A stretch of DNA of 64,000 nucleotides, taken from Herpetosiphon gulosus. Lineage in GTDB: Bacteria > Chloroflexota > Chloroflexia > Chloroflexales > Herpetosiphonaceae. A program made the translations under genes and the position numbers. The notes under the pieces were generated by a model. The model was not told the DNA's origin and searched no databases. It saw only the letters and a program-made list of their open reading frames with translations. Shown here piece by piece: positions 40,955-52,900 of this stretch. The stretch spans positions 186,001 to 250,000 of the forward strand of contig NZ_BAABRU010000009.1 in NCBI RefSeq assembly GCF_039545135.1, given 5' to 3'. How positions within the stretch are numbered: position 1 is the stretch's first letter; every line of letters starts with the position of its first letter.

Positions 40955-43900
40955 ATGCATATTCGATCATCGCGCTCGTTGATTGTCCGAGCAACTTGGC
41001 TAGCGCTATTGGCGCTGCTACTCAGTCCGTTTTTGCTTGGCTGGCTTGATCAGGCTGCAACGCCGCAAACGGCGATCGAACGCGCATGGGAATTGGCCGG
41101 AGCCAGTGGCAGCTATCGTTATCAAGCGAATATTGAGCAAACAACCTATCCAGTTGCCGCGATCACCAGCGCTGGCCGCGAACCGCAAATCGATCGTTTG
41201 GCGCTCGAAGGCCAAGTTGATGCAACCACCAATTATCTCGAAATGCAGCTTTGGAATAGTGCCGATCGCAATCCAGCTAAAGCCCATTCGCTGCGCCTGC
41301 TCGAGGGCAAGGTTGAACAACGCCAAGGGCTGGGTCCATGGCAAGCAGGCGATCTGCAAGATCTCAACGGCATTGCCCCTAGCGGCAATTTGCTAAGCTT
41401 TTTGATCGGGGCTGACGATGTGCAATTACTGGCCCAAGAATCCCGCTCGTTTGATACAGCCGCTGGAGCAGCCCTCGATTTAACCTTAACTTACGAGCAT
41501 TATGGCTTTACACTCGATGGCATACGTTTGGCCGAAAAACTTGGGCCAATGCTGGAAGCTCAAATCCGCGCAAGCCGCAATGTTCCGGCCCATGTGGTGC
41601 TCGATGCTGGGCGAGCCTATCGCGATATGCAGGGCCACGGCGAAATTTGGATCGACCAAACTGGCCTGCCCCGTCGGATTGCCTTAACCCTCGAATTTCC
41701 GGCGCAATCAGGCCAAGGTCGCTCGACAGCGACGATTGTTGGCGATTATAGCGGGTTTGATCAGAGCCGTTTAGCCTTGGCAACCACGCCATTTAGCGCC
41801 AACCCAATCAATTGGCTCAGTTTTCGATTAACTGAGCAATTGCCAGCTTTGCGCTTGCTCGTGTTGCAAATGGTAAGTATTGGGCTGGTGCTAGCGCTGA
41901 TTGGCTGGTGGATGCGGCGCTTGCACAACCGTAAAATTCATGCCTTCACCGTGGGTTTGGTGATTATTTCACTGCTCACAATGCCTTTGTTCCGTGCTGA
42001 TCTCACGGCGGCCTTTGCTGCCGAACAACAAACCGAGCAGGCTAAATACGATCAACAACGTGCGCAGCATGAAGCGTTGAGCGAGGCCGTTGCTGCCCAG
42101 CAAACCAGCAATTGGAACCCCCACCAAAATCCGCGTAGCACGCAACCAAAAGCGGCGCTGCCCGATGCCGATTTAACGGCGTTGTTGCAAGCCCGCCCAG
42201 AATTGGCGTTGCCAAGCATGCTGGCCTCAAGCGATCCGACCGATAGCGATGGCGATGGCTTAACCGACTACGATGAAGCGATTTGGGGGGCTTGCCCAAG
42301 TGCCAGTTCCAGCAGCGCTGATTGTATTGGAGTCGCCGACTCGACCGATAGTGATGGTGATGGGCTGAGCGATGGGATTGAAGTTAATCAACTTGGCACC
42401 TTGCCCGACGAAGCCGATAGCGACGGCGATTTGCTTGATGATCAATTGGAAGTCGCCGGGTTTAGTTTTGGTGGCACGCAATGGTATCTCGATCCCTATG
42501 CCAGCGATAGCAATAGCGATGGCTTGACCGATGGCATGGAGTGTCAAGTCTGGGTCGAAATTTCCAGCGATTATGATCCAACGGCAGCCTGCCCCGATGC
42601 TGATGCTGATGGCACACCCGATGTGTTTGACCTTGATAATGATAATGATGGGGTCAACGATGCGGTTGATAATTCGCCCAATGGCGTGATTGCCCAAACC
42701 TTCAACGGCGATACACCACTTGAACTAAGCATTAATCAACTTGAAACTGACAAGCCGGTCTATGTTGATTTTCAAATTACCCCAACCAATGCCGACCATC
42801 TTGATTATTTTGGCACAGTGCTCGATTGGCCAACTGGCGATAGTGCAGGCCAAATTCAGCGCCACTTGGAAACCAACTTTGCCAACACCGAAAATCTGAC
42901 CTTGCGCAGCAGCGATACCAACGCTGCCAATGGCGATGTTCGGCTTGTGCCAATGCTGCAAATTCGCATGCCCTACACCAGTGGCCACTACGCCAATTTG
43001 CCAATCAATGCCAGCTACAGCGGGATTGATCGTAGTTTGGAGATGGCGGTTGATAACTGGCTCGATAGTAGCGCCATTGATCGTTATGATCTGAGTGTTT
43101 ACGATTCAAACAGCGGCGATGGCGACCTTTTGGCCTATCTGCCAGTCAGTTATGTTTCCGATGAAAGCGATGGTGGGGTGGTTGGCTTTGCGGCGCGGAT
43201 GTTCTATCAACCAAGCCAAGGCAGCAACGGCCTAGCAACCTGGGGCGCAGCCCATGAAATTCGGCTGGTTTGGTTGGTCGAAATGTTGACCGATAGCTGC
43301 ACGGATGACACCGACCTCAGCACCTGCGAAGATAGTTATGCGATCATCCAGACCTATTACGATGAGTGGAAATTGGCTGGCCTGACCGTAACCGAGGAGC
43401 ATGGCACCGATACCGCAATTGTCTACGAAAACCCGACTGAGGATACCAATCTCGCACTCGATAGCGATTTGTGGGTTGCCAGTTGGAACATGAGCAACAG
43501 CTTTTTGCGCGGTCGCGATTGCTCAAGCATCAATGGGAGTGGCACATGCACCAGCAACGGCAGCCGCGATGTGACGATCAGCAATTTGGCCAGCAGCATT
43601 GATGGCTGGGCAGGCGGCGCGGCCAATCATGGCTTGGCTGTTCAAACGTTTAGCTATAGCCACAACGACGATTATGTTGAAGATTTGACGATCACGCGCA
43701 CCGCTGAATTGCTTGATAGCGTGTTCACGCCCTATGCCAACCAAACCAATCCAACCTTGCTGTTTGCCAGCGAACATCGCAGCCGTTCGGTCAATGTTGA
43801 TGACAGCACAATCAGCAGCGCGGCAGTTAGCCTAGATTTTGATGCCGATGCTGTGCCGTTGGTGACCGCAGCCAGCATGAGTTGGGCACCCTATCAATAT

Positions 43901-46900
43901 ACTGATGGCGTTTGGGGCAATTACGATCCTGAGCAATATTTGTTGCTGCTGAACACCCTGATGACCAGCGACGAATTTTTTCAAGGCGATGGCTCAAGTA
44001 CAAGCCTCGATGAAATTAGCGGCAAGCAAATTTGGGGCCAAAGCTATTATGCCGCCTTATTACAAGGCCTCTCGGAGAGCATCGAAAGCGATGGGGATCT
44101 GCTTTGGACGGAAAGCATTGAAGTTCCCGAAAGCGTGTATACTCCAGGTTGGCCTTCAGCAACGCCCAAAGGCTTTACCTTTATTGGTTCGGCCTACCTC
44201 AATACGATCATCGAATCGGTGAGCAAATTTGCCAAATACAAAGCCATGGGCTACAGCGGCTATAGCTTCTGGAGCGTGATCAACCATGCCTACAAAAAGG
44301 GCTTTACTCAATATACCTTTTCCTTTGAGCGCTTGCTGCAAAACAAAAAGAGCCTGGCGTTGCATGGCCTGATTGGGGTAACCACAATTGGCTTGGCAGT
44401 TGGCGCAACCTTGTTTGCGGTTGGCTACCTGACTGGCGATGATACAACCTTCCAAGCGGGCTTGTATATTCTGAACGCGGCAACGATTGTTGGGGTTGGT
44501 TTGTATATCGCCAATATGATGCATAAATTTTATACGCTCTACCAGAGCGGCATGGGCGTGACCGCGATTCTTAAATCGACAACCATGGCTAATTTTAAGG
44601 CGGTGGGTAAATTAGGCTTGGTGCTCGGTACAGTTGTGCCATGGATCATCTTCCTCTCAACATCGGGCAGCGTGCTTTGGAAAATGATTACGACTGGTGA
44701 GGGCGGCAGCATCGCGCTCACGGTCTATGTGGCCTATACCCTCGCCAGCACGATTATCACGGTCTTGATGTTTGCCTTGGAATATGTGCCCGGCATCGGT
44801 CAAGTCTTTTCGTTCCTCTTTTTGATGGTCTATTTTGTCGATGGGATTTTAGCGATTTTTGGCGTGCGCACGGTGCAAGATCGTATGACTGAAGCGCTTG
44901 CCAAGTTGCTCTACGATGTTGATATTGTGATTAAGAATATGGATTCCTCGGATCGCTTACAGATCGATATTGTGGATCGCAGTTTGGCTGAGCCTGAAGC
45001 GGGCTTTGTGGTCTCCAACAGCATCACCTACACCATGCGCGTGACCAATACGTTGCGGTATGGAACGCAATATTCAGCATCCGATGCCAACAAAGCTTCG
45101 TTCCTGTATACCCTCGACGATGAGCCAGTTGATTATCACGATCAAATTAGCAAAGGCGATATGCGCGGCGATTGGGATGCGATTGGTGGGCGCAAAATTC
45201 GCTTGAGCAAAACGATTGTTTCGGTCGATGCTTTGGATTTAGATCGGGTTGGCACGGGGATTAATCGCTCGTTCGATGGCTTGCTCTATTTGAATGAAGC
45301 CTATCAACTGCCCTACACTGGTTGCTGGCTTGATGCCTTCAGTTGTAGCACCGAAACCTTTGGCGGCTCCAGCGAATTGAATATTGGCGCAAGCGAAACG
45401 CTGGATATACTCCCATCCACGCTGAGCGAATTCTATGCAATGGAGTGGAATGATCGCGGCCAGTTGAGCTTCCCCAGCCAGCGCGATCACGATGGCGATG
45501 GCTTGTTCAGCGTTGCTGCGGGCGGAGTTGACCCCGATGATTTGACCCGCGATGCTGATGCTGATTTGTTACTCGATACCTACGAATTGGCGCAGGGCAC
45601 TGATCCTGAAGCAATCGATACTGATGGCGATGGGCTTGATGATGCCCGCGAATTGACCCTTGGCACCAACCCATTGCTCAACGATAGCGATGGCGATGGG
45701 CTTGATGATGGCACTGAAAGCGCAACTGGTTGGCTGATCAGCTACAGCGATGATTCGGGCAATCGCAGTTATACCCGGGTTTGGTCAAACCCCAATGTTG
45801 GCGATATTGATGACGACGGCTTGAACGATTTGCAAGAATTCGTGTATGGCTTCAACCCGTGGGTTGCCACCGATGCCTCGTTGATTGATACCTTGGTGCA
45901 ATTTGCCGACATGGACGTGAGCGAGAGCGATGCCGCCGCAGTCTTGCTACGGCTTGAGGAAAGCGCCGATGCAAGCGTATTTGCCAATAGCGCTAGCACC
46001 AGCAATTTTAGTTGTGGTAGCACGTCAACCTGCCCAATCGCGGCCCAACCTGGGCGGTATGGCAATGCGGCCACCTTCGATGGTGTAAACGATTATCTCC
46101 AAACGAGTGTGAGCCTCGCGCCAACAGCCTATACCCAAGCAGCCTGGGTTTATCCAACCAGCTCTGATAGCAACTTCCATGGAATTGTAGGTTATCATGG
46201 CGGGATTCTGGCACAACGAGCACCCAGCATCTACATGTTTCAAGCGGGACGAGTGCAAGTTGGCTTCGGCGATGGGACGAATTGGAATAGTTTGTCAACC
46301 AGCGGAGTGGTGCTAAGCAGCAATACCTGGAGCCACATCGCTACGACCTTCGATGGCACGACCATGCGGTTGTACATCAACGGGGTTGAGCAAGCCAATT
46401 CGGTAGCTGCCGCTGGCAAAGTTCCCTATCCCATCAGTACCTTGCGAGTTGGTCGAATCGATAACTATTTTCAAGGTTCAATCGACGAAGTAAACTTGTT
46501 TGATCGGGCGCTCTCGGCTAGTGAGGTGGTGGCGCTCAAAGATGGCCGCTACAATCCGAATGATTTGGTTGTGCAGCCAGGCGCGGCCTTGAGCTATTCA
46601 ACCAGCGTCAGCAATACCCTGGCAGCTCAAGGCATTCATGGTCAACTCATTGGCACGACCAGCGCTAGTGACCCGCTGCTAGCCCAACCAAAAATTGCCT
46701 TACGTTTTGAAGAGAGCGATCGCAAGAGCGGTTTTAGCCCAGCTTCCGGCGAGAGCGAAGCCGCGACCTGTGTTGGCATAAGCTGCCCTACCAGCGACTT
46801 GGTAAGCGGCACTGATCGCTCAGTGGCCTTCGATGGCGTTGATGATCAGCTTGCGATTGGCACGCTGGCGTATGAAAATGCCTTTCAAGCCTCAACCTTC

Positions 46901-49900
46901 TCGTTCAAAGTCAAATTGAATGCGCTGCCTAGTGCTGGCAAAACCATGAGCTTGATCGCAACTGAATCAACTCAGGCCTATGGGTTGAATGCTTCAGTCA
47001 ATAGCAGTGGCAAGTTGGTTGTTGGATTAAATGATGTTAGCCCAAGTTTGACTGGCGTTATCACCATGGCCACCAATACCTGGATTACAATCACGATTAA
47101 TGTTAATGATAAGCAGTTGCGGGTTTATCAAAATGGCACGCTCGATAGTGGGCTGAATAACAATGTGCGCTTGCGCTTAGTGGTTGGCGCTGGCAAGTTG
47201 GGCAATAGCATCGATGGGGCTAGCCCGCTGCATGGCAATCTCAACGATATCAGCATTATCAACAATAATGCTGAAACCGTGTTTGCGCTTGGTTTTGATG
47301 AACATAACACCAGCAGCCTGCGCACCAGTTTTGCCAACACTGCCAGCGGTGGTAGCATCGTAACCTGTGCCTCAACCGCAACCTGCCCAAGTTTGACCGC
47401 AGGTGCGACCAACGAAGGTCTGCTTTTTGATGGAACCGATGATTATTTGCCTTTGCCCGCAGCGGTAAGTAGCGCGGCTGGCACTAGCGGCTCATTCAGC
47501 TTCAAACTGAAATTGAGTGCCTTACCAGCCAGCGGCTCTTATTATTATTTGCTTGATAATGCTTGTTCTAGTTCAGGCGGAGCAGGCTACTGTTTACGAG
47601 CCTATATCGACTCAGCAGGCTTGGTCACATTTGGCTTGATCAACCGAACGTCGAGCAGCGTGGCGTTTGGCCCATTCTCGACAACTGCTTCTGGTGGGTT
47701 TAGCGGCAAACTTGGTAGCTGGGTTACCGTGACAATTAGCTGGAGTTTGGCGGCAGCGGCTGGCGCAACCAGCAATTTCGCAATCGCCACAACCCATAAT
47801 GGCACCACCACCACCGCCACCAGCAGCGGCACCAGCACCTACTGGCCATTGATCACGACCGATAGCAATGCGCGGTTTGGCCGCCGCGTTGGTGGCACAT
47901 TGCCGCTCAAAGGTGCGCTCGATGATTTGGTGGCAACCAGCTATAACCTGAGTTTTGATCAACCAGCCTTCAATGTTGAGCAAATTAATCAGGTTAACGA
48001 TGGGCGGGTCGCAGATTGTGTTAGCTTCTACAGTTGCCCCGCAACGAACAGCGCTGGCAAATTTGGCGCAGCCCTTAACTTCGATGGTAGCGACGATTAT
48101 TTGCTGCTTGATCATACAGTTGCCGATGATTTTACGATCGCTTTTTGGATGCAATCGAGCCAAGCCACGGGCAGCGCTAGCGCTTGGTGGCAAGGCAATG
48201 GCTTGATCGATGGCGAAGTTGCTGGTAATGCCAACGATTTTGGCATCGCCCTTGGTGATGGCGGCAAAATCTTGTTTGGGGTTGGCAATCCTGCTGCTGG
48301 CGATACAACTCTCAAAGGTGGGAGTGTCGCCGATGGCGCTTGGCATCATGTGGTGGCGACCCGGGTCAAGCAAACTGGGGCAATGCGTTTGTATGTTGAT
48401 GGCGTGCTAGTCGCTAGTGGCACAGGCAACACTGCTAGTCTGAGTGCGCCGCCCTATCTGCGCATCGGCATGATCCAAACTGGCTACAATGCCTATGCTG
48501 GCTTGCTCGATGAAATTGTGATTGTGCCAGCAGCGGTTGATTTGGCTGGTGCTCAATTGCTGATGCAAACCACCTATCCAATCATCGACATCGCCGAAGA
48601 TGTGACAACCTTCCAACTGAATGCGCTTTCGGCCAGCAGCATCAGTGCCATCGCCAACGTCAGCAGCAACGCAGTCACCAGCCGTCATACATTTACCCAC
48701 GAAGTTGAGGCAGCGATTGATTTGCAATCGGCGATTGATTATCCGGTGACTGATAGCAACGCTGCCAACTTGCCGATCTTACTGCCGTTCGAAGAAGTGC
48801 CAGGCGAAACCAACTTTAGCAACTATGGCACAGTCACAGGCTATAGCCAAAACAACGAAATGAAATCGCCAACCTGCTATAGCTCAATTGGCTGCCCAAC
48901 CGCTGGCTTGCCTGGGGTAGATGGCCGTGCCGCCTACTTCAATGGCAGCGGCGATTGGCTGAGCTGTACGTATTCAGGGGTTTTGGGCTTGCCCTGTGCT
49001 TGGAACGAGGTTAATATTCGCACAGTGGCCGCGTGGGTCAAAGCAGATCGCGGCACAATCGCCGATTTCCGTGGCTCGATCGGGGCCAACGGAATCGAGT
49101 TGGATTTCAATAGTTTCAAGGTGACCGTCAATAGCACCACCTATCGAATTGCGATCGACTTGCCTGAAAATGAATGGGTGCATGTTGCGGCTACGGTTGA
49201 TATGACCAGTCGAATTGCCAACGTTTATGTCAATGGAGCCTTGTATGGCTCGACCAGCCTTGGCAGCACTGGCACATACAGCGGTAGTTTCCCATCGATC
49301 GGCGCAAATCGAGCTGGAACCTTTGGCAACCTTGGAGCTGATGGCGATTTCTTCCATGGCTATATGGATGATCTGCGCGGCTATACCGTAACCCTCTCAG
49401 CAAGCCAAATCAAACAACTCTACAGCGAATCAGCTCCGGCCATGGCCTTTACGTTTGATGCTGATGCTAGCAGTGCCAGCACGGTGATCGATACCTCGGT
49501 CAATCGTTATGCTGGCGGGTTGCGCGGCTCAGTTTGTAACACCGTCACCCTGAATTCAGCCGATTTTGGCAATTTTGGCGCTGCTGGCATTAATATTCGC
49601 TTGGAGAGTACTGATCAACTGATCTTGAGTATGCCGCTGATCACAACCGCAGTGCAGCAGTTGAATCTTAACCTGCCAATTTGTGGTATCGATAGCCTCA
49701 TTATTGAAGAAATTGCCAGCAATGGCACAACTTCGAATTATGGCGCGGTTAGCCTGAATGCGGCAAACTCGGGCACAACCTTCAACGTCAATCTTGGCCC
49801 ATATCCAATTGACCATATTGTGCTGAATTATAGTTATGCCACGCCGACCAGCAGCAGCGCCCCCAGTCTGACCGCTGGCAAAATTGGCCAGAACATGACC

Positions 49901-52900
49901 TTTGGTGGTTCAGGCGTGATCGAAGTCCAAAGTCCAACTGCTATTTCAGCCCTCACCAGCACATTTACTCTGATGGGCTGGATCAATCCCGATGATGTTG
50001 CCGGCTTCCAGCAGTTGATCGCCAGCGGCACGGATGCCACGAGCAATAATGGGTTTAGCTTTGAACTGAACGACGATCTGTTGCAATTCAAAACCTTGGG
50101 AGTCAAAACCTACGCCAGCAGTGCCAGCGTGCGAGCCGGAATCTGGCAGCATGTAGCCTTGGTCTTCGATAGCAATTACGATGCCTTGTTCTATATTAAC
50201 GGTACATTGCAACAAACGATCGATGGCTCTGCGGTCGCCAAGGCCAATAGCGACGATCCAACCTATATTGGCGGTAGCGCTAGCCCAATTGGCGTATTGC
50301 AAGGCTTTTTCCGTGGCCAACTCGATCAGCTAGCAATTTACGACCGCCAAATGACCACAGGCGAAATCTATAGCATCTATTTGCGCGATTTACGCTGGTA
50401 TAGCGCCCGTAGCACAGTTGAACTTCAAATTGATACTGATGCGCCAGTCATCACCTTGCTTAGCGCTGCCGATTATCTGGCAAACCAACCAACAACCTTG
50501 GTGGTATCAACAATCGATGCGACTTCCGGCGTGCGCTTGCTTGATGTTGGAGTCAAACAGCCCAATGCCAGCAGCTACACCTGGTCGAGCGCTGGCCTGT
50601 GTGCCGAATCGCTCAGCGTCGCGAGCAATGCTGCTTGGTGCTACAACTTTGATCCAACCACTTTGGGCGGGGCAGGCAATTATAGTTTGCAATTCCGCGC
50701 TGTCGATGCCGTCGGCAACCAAACAATCTCACCAGCCTATAGCATGAGCGTCGATACCACTGCCCCGAATGCCGCTAGCAGCTATAACGAAACCTGGCAA
50801 CAACTCAATGCCAGCAGTACTGATGAGCTTGCTTGGACGGTGGCACTCAACGGAACTGTCAGTGATCCAGGCAGCGGCATTGATCCAAGCTCAGTCCAAC
50901 TAAGCCTGCTCGATAGCAGCGGAGCCTTGGCTGGGCTTGATCAAGCCCAAACTGCCACGGTGAGCGGCAATACCTGGAACATCAATTATGGCTTTGCCAA
51001 CAAACGTCCATCTGGTCGCTATAGCCTAAGCCTCAGCGCTACCGACATGGTCGGTAATAATTGGTCGGGAATCGTTGGCAGTATCGTGCTTGATGGGCGT
51101 GCTCCCAGTATGCAGCTTGATCCAAGCATGCTCACATCACGGATTATCAGCACAACCCCAAATCTGAATGGCTTGCTGGTTGAGCAACCAGCTTGGGGCA
51201 GCGAAGTCGCGGCCTTCCACTTTGCCGAAGCCAGTGGCGCAACCAGCTTTAGCGATTACTCGGATACCAATCTGGCAGCTACTTGTAGTGCAAATGCCTG
51301 CCCAAGCGGTGTAAGTGGCCTCTTTGGCCGAGCGCTCAACTTCGATGGTAACAACGATAGCCTGACGATTGCCAGCACTACAACCCTTGATTTGAGCGTG
51401 GCAAGTTTCAGCGTGTGGGTCAAACCAAGTTGGGTTTCAGGCACATTGGGCTATACGCCAACGATTTTGGCCCAAAGCAATGCTAGCAATAGCAATTGGC
51501 GTTGGCAAATGAGCGCCGATTACCGCAGCATGCAATTAACCAATGGCAGTTCAATCACCAGCTTGCCACTCACCTTGGCCGCCAATCAATGGTCGCACGT
51601 GGCCTTAGTGCAAGCAGGCGATCGCTGGACTGGCTACTTGAATGGAGTTGCAATTGGCACGATCGAGCAAGCGTTTGGCTCAAACACTGGTTTGCCACTG
51701 CACATTGGCTCAAATGGCACAAGTCAGTTTTGGGCAGGCCAACTTGATCAACTAACGATCTACGAACGTGATTTATCGGCGGCTGAAGTCTATGCCTTGG
51801 CCCAAAACAAGGTCGCAGGGGTCAGCAAAGCGCAAGTTTGGCTAGCTCCCGACGAAACGATGCTACCAGCTAGCCCGTTGATCAGCTACGATTTTGCTGA
51901 AGTGCGTGGCGCAACCAGCTTTGCCGATGCGAGTGGCAATGGCCATGCAGCAACCTGTAGCAACTGTCCAATTGCCACCAATGGCTGGACTGATGCTGAG
52001 GCACTGAGTTTTGATGGAGTTAACGATGGCCTGAGCGCCACGATTACTAACAATCTGAGCTTGGCAAACTTTACCCAAGCAGCTTGGATTTATTCAACTG
52101 CAACCGATAATGGCTATCATTCAGTGATGGGTTATCAACCAGGCACGCTCAATCAGCATCGCCCACCAAGCATCTATATTACCCAGAAAACGCGCATTCA
52201 CGCTGGGTTTGGCGATGGCAGCGTGTTCACATCATTGGAAACTGGCTCCGTCCTAACGCCTAATGCTTGGAATCACATCGCAACAACCTTTGATGGTCAA
52301 GTCTACCGTGTCTATGTCAATGGCACGGCAGTTTATACCTCGACGGCCAGCGCTGGTCGCACGCCCTATCCGGTTTCCAAGCTAGAGATTGGTAAGGCTG
52401 ATACCTATTTCAAAGGCGCGATCGACCAAGTGCGCATCTATGATCGAGCACTTTCGGCCAGCGATATTGGGTTGTTGGCTTCAAGCTGGACGAATGCCAG
52501 CCTGAGCGAGACAAATACTGCTAGCGCCGATTGGAGTTATCAAATTCCTAATGGCTTGCAAGGCTTGTACAAACTGAGTTTGCGCGGCACCGATACATTC
52601 AGCAACACCGAAAGCATTACCACAATTTGGCGTGGGATGCTCGATAGCGTTGCACCTAACGTCTCGATTAGCGCTACGCATCAAGGCGGTGGCTTTGCTG
52701 CCTCAACGGTTTACACCATTACCGCCAGTGACATGTTCCTTGATCCAGCGACATTGATCACGCCATGCCAAACGACCAACAGCACGTTGAGCTATAACCA
52801 AATGGGCGGGGTTAGCTCGCTAATTGTGGCATGCAGCGTTGCAGGCCATCAGCAAGGGAACGTCAGTGCAACTGTTCGCGATTTGGCGGGGAACCAAGCC

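Noticed and set aside
47612-48373. A 253-codon minus-strand frame inside the giant gene
   Set aside because: The plus-strand frame has clear LamG modules through this interval; the minus frame has no motif or ribosome site.
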